Shown piece after piece: positions 1 through 8,639 of a stretch of DNA of 64,000 nt (positions within the stretch are counted from its first letter, which is position 1; each line of letters starts with the position of its first letter). A model generated the notes under the pieces. It saw only the letters and a list, made by a program, of their open reading frames with translations, searched no databases and was not told where the DNA came from. A program made the translations under genes and the position numbers. Source of the stretch: Nitrobacter hamburgensis X14 (lineage in GTDB: Bacteria > Pseudomonadota > Alphaproteobacteria > Rhizobiales > Xanthobacteraceae); NCBI RefSeq assembly GCF_000013885.1, contig NC_007964.1:916001-980000 (forward strand), given 5' to 3'.

Positions 1-592
1 CATCCGATTTCGCGTCGCGCTGGAGGTCGGGGCCAGCCCCGCCCGCGACCTGCACGGGCCCGTTCGCCGCGACCGCATCGCCTGCCCGCTGCGCTTCGGT
101 CTCAAGCCCCGGATCGGGATCGATGCCCGCCGTCACGCCGCCGCGCGACTGCTGCACGACATGCGCAAGCTCGTGGCCGAGGAGACGATGCCCAGCGGCG
201 CCGCCGAGGTCCGGAGCGGAGTCGCCGAGCACCACGTGCTGACCCACCGTGTAGGCATTCGCATCGACGGCTTCCGCCGAGCGACGGGCAAGGCCGTCGG
301 CATGGATGCGCACGTCCGAGAAGTCGCGACCAAAGCTGCCCTCCATCTCGGCGCGCGTTTCGGAGGGTAGCGGCGCGCCCGAAGACCGCAGCACGTCGCC
401 GACCGCAGCCGGCATCGCCATCGACGGCGCGTAGCCCGTTCCCGTTGCCGACCGCTGGAGGGTTTTGCGCTTCGCCTGGCAGCGCGCACAGCTTTCGCCA
501 TTCTCCTCGCAGGCGCAGCTGCGCTGCAACGTCACCGGCGACGGCACAAGCGCGGCCGCTGGCTGGTATCTGGCGTAGGCCCGCGCGCTCAC
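1..592 (-). CDS. DUF4157 (eCIS core) protein, C-terminus outside window
   Basis: Partial: translation starts at a GTG at 592 and runs off the window edge after 197 codons. The N-terminus has a Cys-rich stretch (CACEENGESCARC). It is followed by a DUF4157 domain, with FGRDFSDVRIH near residue 80 and a zinc-protease-like GHELAHVVQQ (HExxH) near residue 132. DUF4157 proteins are a hallmark of extracellular contractile injection systems (eCIS) and are thought to act as, or help load, toxins. The GTG overlaps the TGA of the upstream 96-residue gene (GTGA), which fixes the start and implies translational coupling. Any effector domain would lie in the missing C-terminus, so its activity is unknown. 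Confidence 0.85.
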   Translation of the reverse strand, partial: MSARAYARYQPAAALVPSPVTLQRSCACEENGESCARCQAKRKTLQRSATGTGYAPSMAMPAAVGDVLRSSGAPLPSETRAEMEGSFGRDFSDVRIHADGLARRSAEAVDANAYTVGQHVVLGDSAPDLGGAAGHRLLGHELAHVVQQSRGGVTAGIDPDPGLETEAQRAGDAVAANGPVQVAGGAGPDLQRDAKSD

Positions 593-879
593 GATCGCCT
601 CCCGCGGCCGGGCGCAGCGGGTCGTTCCCGCGGCGCGATCTCTCCGCCGACTGCGCGGGCAATGTGTTGGCCCGCCGTCTGAGGCGAGACCAGCACCGGC
701 GCAGGAATGGCGAGGCCGCGACGCGCTGTCCTGCGCCCGGTCGTGAAATCGCCGCGTCGCGCCATCTCGCCCAACTCCCGTTCCAGCGCGGCACGAAGTG
801 CATCGTCGAAGTCGGCGCGACCCGCGCGCAGCCAGTCGGCCTCGATTGAGAGCGCCTCGATGCGAAGCCGTACCTTCAT
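589..879 (-). CDS. small conserved-type eCIS operon protein, unknown function
   Basis: This 96-residue protein (begins MKVRLRIEALSIEADWLR) lies between the AAA+ ATPase and the DUF4157 protein. Its ATG overlaps the ATPase stop (ATGA, 876-879) and its own stop overlaps the next GTG. The N-terminal half looks like a small alpha/beta fold with acidic helices (DDALRAALERELGEM). The C-terminal half is Arg/Pro/Ala-rich and probably disordered. I do not recognise a named family. Its position inside a tightly coupled operon argues that it is a real gene, perhaps an assembly factor or a chaperone for the DUF4157 protein; that is inference only. Confidence 0.7.
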   Translation of the reverse strand: MKVRLRIEALSIEADWLRAGRADFDDALRAALERELGEMARRGDFTTGRRTARRGLAIPAPVLVSPQTAGQHIARAVGGEIAPRERPAAPGRGRRS

Positions 880-2969
880 GGCGACGCGCCTCCCGAAATC
901 TCGCGCAGCGGCGCGAATTCGCGCTCCGGCACGGGGCGTTCCATCTTCTGCAATTCCGCGCGCACGACGATGAGGATGTGGCGCATGGCGATGGGCTTGC
1001 CCTCCGCCGCCGCCTCGTGCGCAGCGCCGAGCGCAGCGTTGAAAATGCTGCCGCCGGTGAGCGGAAAGCGCGCGAGCGCTGGATAGTCCAGTGCCTCCAT
1101 CGGCGCGTCGGGCGGAAACACGCCGCGCCAGATCGCCTCGCGCTCCGCAACTCCGGGGAAGGAAAAGCTGATCACAAAGCGCAGTCGACGCAGGAACGCC
1201 GGGTCGAGCGCGTGTTTCATATTGGTGGCAAGGATGGTGATGCCGCCGAACGCCTCCATGCGCGTTAGCAGATAGTTGATGTCGATATTGGCGAAGCGGT
1301 CGTGGCTGTCCTTGACTTCGCTGCGCTTGCCGAACACCGCGTCGGCTTCGTCGAAGAGCAGCATGATGCCGCCACCTTCGGCCGCGTCGAAAATGCTGCG
1401 CAGCTTCTTCGTCGTGTCGCCGATGTATTTGCTCATGACCGAGGCGAGATCGACGCGGAACAGGGCGAGGCCGAGTTCGTGCGCAACGGCTTCGGCCGCC
1501 ATGGTCTTGCCAGTGCCACTCTCGCCATGAAATAGCGCGGCGAGACCGAGGCCGCGGCTTGCGATGGCCGAGAATCCGTAGGTGTCGAGCGCGATCCCTC
1601 GGCTGCGTGCATGGCGGATAAGCCGGTCGAGTTGCTCGCGATCGCGCTCGGGCACCTTGACCTCGTCGATCGTCGCGCGCGGCACGAGCCGCTCCGCCAG
1701 CCCCTCTAGCGCACCGCCGGCATGCGTAACGCACCAGGTCCACAGCTGACCGATCTCCGGCGGGCCGCCGGACTCCACTGCTGTCGCCTTCACCGCGAGG
1801 CGGATGCGGGAGGCAGGGAGAGCGAACTCGCCCGCGAGCCGTTCCAACGACGCGCCGTCGGGCGGCCCGTCTTCCGGCCATGCCGCCGCCCAGAGCGCCC
1901 GCCGCTCGGCAATGGTCGGCGGCGCGATCTCGATGAGATGGGCACTCGATTCAGCGCCGGGCGACGGCATGTCAAGCATCACGATGCCCGGCAGACGCAG
2001 AAGCCAATTCCATTGCGGCGTTGGGCGGACACCGTCGCCGGTTTCCATGCCCATCGGCTCCGGCGGCGCGACGAGCAGCGCGATCGGCATCAGTTGCGTC
2101 TCGCGCGCCCACAGGCTCGCGAACCGTTCGATCCCCTCCGCCTCGCGCGGCAGCTGGCTGAACGGAATGGCGAGAAGATTGATGCCCACCGCGGCCAGCG
2201 CGGCGGCGGCGACCTCCCGCTTCGAGACCCTGTTCCGCCCGATGAGCTCGATGCATGTGGCGGGCGCGCCATGTGCGACCCAAAGCTCGATCCGCCGCGC
2301 CAGCGCCTCCTGCGAAGCTGGGAGCGATGCAGGTGGCGGCACCGGCTCAGCGATCGCGAGAAGGCGCTCGTCGAGATAGTTCAGGCCCTTGATGTAGGCG
2401 GCGATCCGCTCGTCGATGCGCAGCGGCGCGGCGATCAGCGAGGCGACGCCGGACTGGTAGACTTCGACAAGCTGATGGCGGCGCAGCGGACGGGCCGGCG
2501 CGAGCGCATCCCAGCTCGGGTCTTCGAACAGCTCGAGCGCGAGGCCAAAGGTTGGCGCGGCGCCGGCCGGCACGTGCTGCGCCTCGGCGATCAGCGCAGG
2601 CAGATGCGGATCGATCTCCATGGCGGCGCATAGCAGCAGGATGTTCCGCTCGAAGGTGGTCAGGCCAAAACGCTCGGCCAGCACGACTAGGGCGGGCCTG
2701 GGCTCTAGCCCGGCGGCCTCTTCGAACTTCGCCGCGGCGGCTGTCGCGCTGTCCTGCGTCGGACGGGCAAGCAGTTCGGGCGCGGCAGCGCTGTCATCGG
2801 GCCGCAGGTCCACGCCGAAGAAGCGGCGACGGCGCGGCGGCGCGGACTTTTCCATCGGCACGAGTGACAATGACGGTCTGGCGCGATCGGCGAGAAGCGC
2901 GCGCAACCAGTGCAGCCCGGCCTGAAGATAGGCGCTGTTATTCGCTGCAAAGCCGGCCGCTTCGCTCAT
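876..2969 (-). CDS. AAA+ ATPase of contractile injection system (Afp15/Pvc15-like)
   Basis: A 697-residue protein with a poorly conserved N-terminal half and a C-terminal AAA+ domain. The Walker A motif GESGTGKT is near residue 480, Walker B (IMLLFDEADAVFG) follows about 55 residues later, and a sensor-1-like ILATNMKHALD comes after that. Afp15/Pvc15-type ATPases are conserved in eCIS clusters and are linked to effector loading or particle assembly in the producing cell. The start at 2969 was chosen because it overlaps the DUF4255 stop (ATGA). The frame stays open further upstream, but that would overlap the neighbour by hundreds of bases. Confidence 0.92.
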   Translation of the reverse strand: MSEAAGFAANNSAYLQAGLHWLRALLADRARPSLSLVPMEKSAPPRRRRFFGVDLRPDDSAAAPELLARPTQDSATAAAAKFEEAAGLEPRPALVVLAERFGLTTFERNILLLCAAMEIDPHLPALIAEAQHVPAGAAPTFGLALELFEDPSWDALAPARPLRRHQLVEVYQSGVASLIAAPLRIDERIAAYIKGLNYLDERLLAIAEPVPPPASLPASQEALARRIELWVAHGAPATCIELIGRNRVSKREVAAAALAAVGINLLAIPFSQLPREAEGIERFASLWARETQLMPIALLVAPPEPMGMETGDGVRPTPQWNWLLRLPGIVMLDMPSPGAESSAHLIEIAPPTIAERRALWAAAWPEDGPPDGASLERLAGEFALPASRIRLAVKATAVESGGPPEIGQLWTWCVTHAGGALEGLAERLVPRATIDEVKVPERDREQLDRLIRHARSRGIALDTYGFSAIASRGLGLAALFHGESGTGKTMAAEAVAHELGLALFRVDLASVMSKYIGDTTKKLRSIFDAAEGGGIMLLFDEADAVFGKRSEVKDSHDRFANIDINYLLTRMEAFGGITILATNMKHALDPAFLRRLRFVISFSFPGVAEREAIWRGVFPPDAPMEALDYPALARFPLTGGSIFNAALGAAHEAAAEGKPIAMRHILIVVRAELQKMERPVPEREFAPLREISGGASP

Positions 2970-4285
2970 GCGGGCACCATGACGGATTGTTGCGGGTCGA
3001 ACTGCGGCGGCTGGAGGCGCCGATCGCGGACGAGGTTGTTTTCTGCGCCATCCACCCGCAGCCGGACCGGGATCGGCACATCGGACGGTGTCAGGCCTGG
3101 CACAGGCACGACCAGGGTCTCCGTCTTCGCAGCGACGGTCGCCTGATAGGGATCGTTGCCGACGAGAATGTCGACGCGCTGCTCCGGCCAGACGGGCGGC
3201 GCGACCGCGAGCGTCAGGTTCCTCTGCCCGCTCGCCATGCCGAGCGTCGGCACGGCGGTCAGGCGGGGCGCGAGGGTCAGCGGGAGTTCGTTGGTGCGCC
3301 GTATCGGTTTCCCTGCCCGCACGATGCGGAGCGCGACGCCATAGGCGCCGGCGGGCCAGTTCGGCGCGGCGGCATCCGCGGCGCCTGGCAGATCGAGGGT
3401 CATGCTTCCGGCATCGGGACCCGGCGTGGCAACGATCTCGAGAGGATTGGCGAGTCGTCGGTGACGAAACTCGGCGGTGACAGTGTTGCCCGCGAGAAGG
3501 ACGCCCTGCAGCAGCAGCGTGTCGCCCATTTCGGCGCCGGTGCGGGGACCTTCGCCGGGGGCGGACACGATTGTCAGCGCGGTGAGCGTCGGCCAGTCGG
3601 GAAGTGGCGCGGCGGTGGAGGGTTGCGTTGCGACGCCGCTGTCGCCTTGCCCGCGGCTCAGCACCGGGAGCGCGGTGCGCGTCGGCCGGGTGCCCTGGAT
3701 GATCACGGTCGTCACCTGATAGGCAACGGTCGGCCGATAACGCGCCTGCATCGCGGTCCACAGCTTCGACAGTTCGTCGGCGCTGAGAAACTGCGGCACG
3801 ATCTTCAGCGTCTCGATCTGGTCGGCGAGGTCGATGGCGGTGCGGCCCTGCGTATCGGGTGGAATGAGGGCGACCGGTACGGGATTCTGCGGCGTCAGGG
3901 CGCGACGCACCATGTCTCGCGTCAGGATCGGCGTTTCGTTGAGCAGGTCCATCGCAAAGCCGAGCAGGATTTCGGCGTTGAGATCGACCGAGCCGTAGGC
4001 GGTGAGCAGATAATGGAGGTCGAGCGCGAGCGGGGGATTGGCGAGCCGCGCGCCCTGCGTATCGCGCGAGGGCAGCTGCGCGTTACGCCAGCCGATGTTC
4101 GGCGTGACCTGATAAAGGAACAGATTGAGCCGGTTGTCCTCCGTTTCGCCCGTGGTGATGCGGTCCGGCGGCAGCGCGCTGACCGCAAAACTCCCGACCG
4201 GCGACAGGTCGTTGTTGATCAGCCCTTCGTTGAGCAGGTCCTTGAGGATCGCGGTGACCGCGGCGATGGCGAGCGGACTGCTCAT
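2966..4285 (-). CDS. DUF4255 (Pvc16_N) tail-terminator protein
   Basis: A 439-residue protein whose N-terminal ~190 residues match the DUF4255/Pvc16_N family (MSSPLAIAAVTAILKDLL, NRLNLFLYQVTPNIGWRN, LDLHYLLTAYGS). In Afp/PVC particles this protein caps the sheath and tube end. The C-terminal ~240 residues look like two immunoglobulin-like beta domains (for example LPLTLAPRLTAVPTLG, repeated beta/Pro/Gly pattern), an extension common in this family. The start overlaps the preceding gene's stop (ATGA at 4282-4285) and the stop overlaps the ATPase start, so the gene sits in a coupled series. Confidence 0.9.
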   Translation of the reverse strand: MSSPLAIAAVTAILKDLLNEGLINNDLSPVGSFAVSALPPDRITTGETEDNRLNLFLYQVTPNIGWRNAQLPSRDTQGARLANPPLALDLHYLLTAYGSVDLNAEILLGFAMDLLNETPILTRDMVRRALTPQNPVPVALIPPDTQGRTAIDLADQIETLKIVPQFLSADELSKLWTAMQARYRPTVAYQVTTVIIQGTRPTRTALPVLSRGQGDSGVATQPSTAAPLPDWPTLTALTIVSAPGEGPRTGAEMGDTLLLQGVLLAGNTVTAEFRHRRLANPLEIVATPGPDAGSMTLDLPGAADAAAPNWPAGAYGVALRIVRAGKPIRRTNELPLTLAPRLTAVPTLGMASGQRNLTLAVAPPVWPEQRVDILVGNDPYQATVAAKTETLVVPVPGLTPSDVPIPVRLRVDGAENNLVRDRRLQPPQFDPQQSVMVPA

Positions 4286-5019
4286 GAGCGGCTCCCGCGC
4301 GTGCGTCGTTCGAGATAGGCAGCGAGCCGGTCGCCGCGCGGCTTTGCGGGCGCGGATTGGGGAGCCTGGACGGCCGGCGCGACCGCCGCGCGGATGTCGA
4401 TGCGGCCAATGCTGATCTCGATGACCGGCTCGTCACGGGTGAGCGTCGCGCCGCGACGCAAGGCGGCGACGCGGGGCGGAGTCTGTAGCGCTGCGGCGGC
4501 TTCATCGGGCAGGCGGCGGTCCTCCGCTTGGCGAGGACGCGGTGACGCGCGTTCGGTCGTGGGATGTGCCTGTGGAGTAGGCGTGGGGCGGGCTTGCTGG
4601 TGCGGCGGGCGGGCGGCCTCCTCGTCCTGCGGACGTAGCGAGCGTGGTGGGCCCTCGCGCGATTCAGCGGTAGCCGGTTCGACGTCCTCCTGACGGCGGT
4701 CGCCCGCCGGCTCGGCCACGTGACGGACCGTTACGGAGATGGGTTCGCGAAGGGCGGGCAGTCTCGGCGTATCGCGCCCCCCGCGCGACGGACTGGCCGG
4801 CGTAGCGGCCGGATGCGGCGATGTCGTGGGTGCCGCCGCGACCATCGCCAAAACTTCGATGTCGGTTTCAGTGTCCCGAGTCGCGTCCTCGAAGAGATAG
4901 GGCAGCCGCGGCCGCAGGCTAGGCGCCATGCTGCTCCGGTCGCCGCGCTCGTGGCTGACAAGCGCGTCGAACAACGTTGGTCCGCGCGCGCCCGCCGCGC
5001 TGTCGCCGCCGGCGCTCAT
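4282..5019 (-). CDS. Pro/Arg-rich eCIS operon protein, unknown
   Basis: A 245-residue protein starting at the ATG that overlaps the preceding stop (5016-5019). It has an ordered N-terminus (LFDALVSHERGDRSSM, RLPYLFEDATRDTETDIEVL), a long Pro/Arg/Ala-rich low-complexity middle, and a short hydrophobic C-terminal motif (PVIEISIGRIDIRA) followed by DRLAAYLERR. This layout, with short ordered ends joined by a disordered linker, fits a tether or scaffold. Its place between the baseplate-like gene and DUF4255 suggests a structural or assembly role in the particle. I recall similar short C-terminal motifs in proteins at this position in other eCIS loci, but I cannot assign a function. Confidence 0.75.
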   Translation of the reverse strand: MSAGGDSAAGARGPTLFDALVSHERGDRSSMAPSLRPRLPYLFEDATRDTETDIEVLAMVAAAPTTSPHPAATPASPSRGGRDTPRLPALREPISVTVRHVAEPAGDRRQEDVEPATAESREGPPRSLRPQDEEAARPPHQQARPTPTPQAHPTTERASPRPRQAEDRRLPDEAAAALQTPPRVAALRRGATLTRDEPVIEISIGRIDIRAAVAPAVQAPQSAPAKPRGDRLAAYLERRTRGSRS

Positions 5020-5729
5020 GGCGACAACAGCTCCAGATAGCGCTGCCGCCGCCGCGCACTCATTCCGAGAATGTCCGCTTCTCGCCAGCCGAACGCCTGC
5101 GCCAAACGGGCGACATCGAAAGTAAGCCGCTCCGTCAGATTGCGCAGTTCCGCCCAGAACAGGTCGACGACATGCAACGGCTCGGTCCAGCGCGCCGTAC
5201 AATCGGGGCATGTCAGCGCCAGTTCGATCTGCGCCAGCGGGTCGGCCGTCGTCACCGCCTCGGCCAGTGCGCCCGCTAGTTCGGCGCTTTCTGCGTCCGT
5301 CCCGCCGTCGAGCACGATCCGCCGCAAGAGCGCCTGCGCGGTCGGATCGGACGGCGCCTGCGCCGTCACCGCGAGAAGATCGGCGGCGGTCGGAAGGCGG
5401 TAAGCGATCTCCGTCCCGCCAAAGGCGAGCTTCAGCGGTCCGGTTGCCGTTTTCGGCGCCGCGTCTGCCATCGCGAGGCAATCGAGTTCGCTCTCGCAGA
5501 TCGCGGCGCACTGCGGACAATCGGCCAGCACCTCCAGTCGGCGGCCGAAGACGAGTGTGCGGAGGCGCAGGAGCCCCGCGTTCACTTGCCCGAGCGACCA
5601 GTCGCGGACCAACCCTGCATCGTCGACTTCGGTCGCCGCCTCGAGCAGCAGCATCGCGCGCGTCACGGGGCTTGAAGCGTCGCCGACGTCGCACAGGTCG
5701 ATGAGTTCGGAGGGGGCGAGCGTGCGCAC
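5016..5729 (-). CDS. T4-baseplate-like zinc-finger protein of eCIS
   Basis: A 237-residue protein starting at GTG 5729, with an AAGG Shine-Dalgarno about 9 bases upstream. It fits the T4_baseplate family (PF12322) often found beside tube and sheath genes. It has an N-terminal helical segment (LAPSELIDLCDVG, ARAMLLLEAA-like), then two CxxC pairs (CPQC near residue 73 and CPDC near 199) that could bind zinc, and a C-terminal region ending FGWREADILGMSARRRQRYLELL. The stop overlaps the next ATG by 4 bp. The family call is from motif memory; baseplate assembly is the likely role. Confidence 0.75.
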   Translation of the reverse strand: MRTLAPSELIDLCDVGDASSPVTRAMLLLEAATEVDDAGLVRDWSLGQVNAGLLRLRTLVFGRRLEVLADCPQCAAICESELDCLAMADAAPKTATGPLKLAFGGTEIAYRLPTAADLLAVTAQAPSDPTAQALLRRIVLDGGTDAESAELAGALAEAVTTADPLAQIELALTCPDCTARWTEPLHVVDLFWAELRNLTERLTFDVARLAQAFGWREADILGMSARRRQRYLELLSP

Positions 5730-5740
5730 GGCCGAACGCC

Positions 5741-6265
5741 TTAGGCAGGCTCGGTGAACGTGCCCTCTTTGGGCTCAACCAAGTCGTAGTCGCGCTCCCA
5801 GCCTTCGGTCTCGAGCTTGAGGTGCTGGATCAGCACCGCATTGCCGTTGGCGTCGAGGTCCGACATCGACTGGAATTCTGAGACCCAGCAGCGGAACACC
5901 TTGTAGCGGACCGCCGCCTGACCGGCCTCGTTATAGACTTCGATTACGAGGTCCTTGCGGAAATCAGCGAGCGAGACTTCCTTGCCGAGCCCGGAACCGT
6001 AGTTCCACACCTTGTTCGCCCATTGCTCGAAGGCGACGTCGTGGGTGACGCCGCGTTCGATGGTGATCGCTTCGTACTCGGTGCGGCCGGGCGACTTGCG
6101 GCTGGAACTGGGGTCGCCGCCCTCGCGATGTTTGACGACTTCGGTCGTGCGCTTCAAGCCGCTGATCTTGCTGACGCCGGCAACGTAATCAGCGCCCCAT
6201 TTGATACGAAACTTGAAGTTCTTGTAGGGGTCGAAGCGCTGCGGGTTGGTGGTGAACTGAGCCAT
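5741..6265 (-). CDS. contractile injection system tube protein (T4 gp19 family)
   Basis: A 174-residue protein, the usual size for T4 gp19/Afp1-type inner-tube subunits. It shows characteristic stretches (FRIKWGADYVAGVSKISGLK, EGGDPSSSRKSPG, ITIERGVTHD, VFRCWVSEFQSMSDLDANGN, LETEGWERD). It polymerises into the rigid tube propelled out when the sheath contracts. It lies 15 bp downstream of the sheath gene and 11 bp upstream of the baseplate-like gene, consistent with one transcript. Confidence 0.95.
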   Translation of the reverse strand: MAQFTTNPQRFDPYKNFKFRIKWGADYVAGVSKISGLKRTTEVVKHREGGDPSSSRKSPGRTEYEAITIERGVTHDVAFEQWANKVWNYGSGLGKEVSLADFRKDLVIEVYNEAGQAAVRYKVFRCWVSEFQSMSDLDANGNAVLIQHLKLETEGWERDYDLVEPKEGTFTEPA

Positions 6266-6280
6266 CGCGTCCTCCCACGT

Positions 6281-8215
6281 TCAGGCCTCGACGGACCCGG
6301 CCATCTGTTGAATCTGCAGCACGACGAACTCGGCCGGCTTCAGTGGCTTGAAGCCCACCTTGATATTGACGATGCCGAGATTGATGTCGTTCTGCGTCGT
6401 CGTCTCGCCGTCGCATTTGACGAAATAGGCGTCGTTCGCGCTCTCGCCGGCGAAGGCGCGCTGGCGGAAAAGATTGTGCATGAAAGCGCCGACGTTGAGG
6501 CGGATCTGCGCCCACAGAGGCTCGTCGTTGGGCTCGAACACGACCCACTTCAGCGCACGGTACAGACTCTCTTCGATGTAGAGCGCGGTGCGCCGCACCG
6601 CGACGTATTTATATTCGTCGGCAAAGGCATCCGCCCCGCGCAAGGTCCGCGCGCCCCAGTTGATCGAGCCGAAGATGGGGAAATGGCGCAGGCAGTTGAT
6701 GCCGAGGGGATTGAGCAGCCCGTTCTCGCTATCCGTCATAGGCACGGTGAGCGACGACACGCCGAGCAGCGACGTGTCGATGCCCGCCGGGCTCTTCCAC
6801 ACGCCGCGCTGCGTGTCCGTTCGCGCGAACAGGCCGGCAACGACGCCGCAGGGCGCGAAGTCCTCGATGCGGTTGTTCTTCAGCGGATTGGGCATCTTGA
6901 GCCGCGGGAAGAAGATGACGCCATTGCTACCGCGGTAGCCGACTTGGTCCGGGTCGGCGGAGAAGCTGCTGACCGCCCTGGCGATGTTGTTCCAGCCACT
7001 CGGCGGATCGACAATGAGAATTGCGCGCCGTTTCTCGCAGTACGCGCCCGCTGCGGCAACCACGCCGAGATCGACGTCGTTCCCTGCGGTGTAGGGCGGA
7101 ATGCACAGCATGTTAAAAATGCCGTCGCGCGTATAGAGCTGCTCGAGCGCATAGAGGCCGGTCTTACCGTCCTCGCCGTCCGGCTTCAGAAAATCGGTCG
7201 AGCCAAGCATGCCGCCGTCGCCGACGAGGTTCGCCGTCGCCGCGAGTGCGTCGGCATAGGCCTTCTTCGCGGCCTTGAGCGGGTCCTGCGTTGGATCGGG
7301 CGATTGCTTCTGCGCCACCAGCATCTGCGCATATTTCTGCCCGAGTTGATCGTCGCCGAAGACGGCCGTGAAGTCGGGAAGCGCCGCCGCCTGTGTGTCG
7401 AGGTTGTCGCCACCCCAGCCAATCAGCGTCGAGCCCTCGTTGAGGACATGATCGACCCGACGCAGCGAGTTCTTCACGGTAAGGTTCTCAAAAAACTCTG
7501 TCTGGTTGCTGTCCAGATCCGTGACGGTGAGATCGAACAGGTCGGCGGTCGCGACACCCAGCGTTGCGGCGACGCCGGCGGCGGTCGCGGGCTTGGCGGC
7601 GGACACGAGAATACGCAGCCTGTTGGCCCAGCCACCGGGCGCTGCCGCCTTGAAGGTGAGCGTGCCGACGTGCAGCATACGCAACGTCGTCTTTGGCGCC
7701 GCTGAATCCGCAGTTTTGGCGGCTACCTCGATCGCCGCTGCATCAGCGTTGTCGGGGAGCACATTGATCGCATCCATCGCGGCCTTCGCCGCATCCTTCA
7801 CTGGCTGCTTTGCATTCGGGTCGGCGGTAATCAGGTCGTAGACCGCCTTGGCGGCGGTCTTGGCGGTCTGGCCGTTTGCACCACCGCGCGCGGCCGCGGT
7901 AATAGAAGCAACAGCAGCAATCGCCGCGTCGGCGTTGCCGCCCGCGCCATCGTCGAACAGGCGCACGATAACGGCGCGCGCGCCGCCGTTGAAGAAGAAG
8001 TCGCGGACCGCGAACCCCATATTGCTGCCGGTCCACAGGCCGCCGAAGATGCGTTCAAAATCGCCGAAACCGACAATGTCGACGGCCGTGTCGACGGGAC
8101 CTTTTCGCGCGCTACCGATAAAGGCCGCAACTGACGTGGCGACGCCGGTAATTGTACGAACCCCGCTGGGAATCTCGTTGACGTAGACCCCGGGATAGCT
8201 GAGCGCCGCCGGCAT
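6281..8215 (-). CDS. contractile injection system sheath protein
   Basis: A 644-residue tail-sheath family protein. The N-terminus (YPGVYVNEIPSGVRTITGVATSVAAFIGSA) and the C-terminal core (WAQIRLNVGAFMHNLFRQ, AYFVKCDGETT, IVNIKVGFKPLKPAEFVVLQ) are diagnostic. The middle carries a variable surface insertion (about residues 90-330), Ala-rich and unlike phage sheaths. This is the first gene of the operon visible here, and 10-15 bp spacings connect it to the tube gene. The absence of capsid or terminase genes nearby argues for an eCIS rather than a prophage. Confidence 0.95.
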   Translation of the reverse strand: MPAALSYPGVYVNEIPSGVRTITGVATSVAAFIGSARKGPVDTAVDIVGFGDFERIFGGLWTGSNMGFAVRDFFFNGGARAVIVRLFDDGAGGNADAAIAAVASITAAARGGANGQTAKTAAKAVYDLITADPNAKQPVKDAAKAAMDAINVLPDNADAAAIEVAAKTADSAAPKTTLRMLHVGTLTFKAAAPGGWANRLRILVSAAKPATAAGVAATLGVATADLFDLTVTDLDSNQTEFFENLTVKNSLRRVDHVLNEGSTLIGWGGDNLDTQAAALPDFTAVFGDDQLGQKYAQMLVAQKQSPDPTQDPLKAAKKAYADALAATANLVGDGGMLGSTDFLKPDGEDGKTGLYALEQLYTRDGIFNMLCIPPYTAGNDVDLGVVAAAGAYCEKRRAILIVDPPSGWNNIARAVSSFSADPDQVGYRGSNGVIFFPRLKMPNPLKNNRIEDFAPCGVVAGLFARTDTQRGVWKSPAGIDTSLLGVSSLTVPMTDSENGLLNPLGINCLRHFPIFGSINWGARTLRGADAFADEYKYVAVRRTALYIEESLYRALKWVVFEPNDEPLWAQIRLNVGAFMHNLFRQRAFAGESANDAYFVKCDGETTTQNDINLGIVNIKVGFKPLKPAEFVVLQIQQMAGSVEA

Positions 8216-8282
8216 GACCGTCCCTCCATTATAGAGCAGACTTGACCGTTCATCGAGCGTACTGCTGCCATGTTAGTCCATA

Positions 8283-8533
8283 AAGGTCACTTGCACCAGT
8301 GCCATTGTCCGTTCGCACCTCGCGGATGCTGAACGGAATTTGTTGATGATGGTTGATGAAGTCGATCGCATTTGACTGAATGTGACAGTCATAGATTTTC
8401 GAGCGCGAATGCGCGTGGCATCGTCGATGGCCGTGTACTAGTAGCGTTTCACGGGTTTGCCGTCTTTGCCTTCGAATTTCAATAACTTGACGTCGACCTG
8501 GATCTGATGACCCGATACCTGTTGCTGGTATCG
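8283..8533 (-). pseudogene. IS481-type transposase fragment (5' half of catalytic domain)
   Basis: Read on the minus strand, the sequence gives GHQIQVDVKLLKFEGKDGKP followed by an in-frame TAG, then YTAIDDATRIRA and, after a frameshift, IREVRTDNG. These are the first two Asp regions of the IS481 DDE domain (normally QVDVK and RTDNG). The fragment stops just after RTDNG, so the last third is missing. It lies about 70 bp upstream of the sheath start, inside the likely eCIS promoter region. Confidence 0.65.
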
Positions 8534-8639
8534 CAGAGTTGCTGGCGGATATGCCGATTCAGCGGCGCTTGAAGATGCGATGGGCTCCGCGCGTTCTTGC
8601 GCAAGCCGTTGCGTCGCATTTTCATCATCGAAGACGAGA

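Noticed and set aside
6023..7705. A 560-codon plus-strand frame opposite the sheath and tube genes
   Set aside because: It is antisense to two genes with unmistakable family motifs and has an Arg/Ala-rich composition typical of shadow frames in GC-rich DNA.
1..8215. Interpretation of the sheath/tube cluster as part of the prophage with the terminase at 19-22 kb
   Set aside because: DUF4157, DUF4255 and the AAA+ ATPase are eCIS markers, the two regions are separated by IS elements and an unrelated 4.3-kb gene, and no capsid genes connect them.
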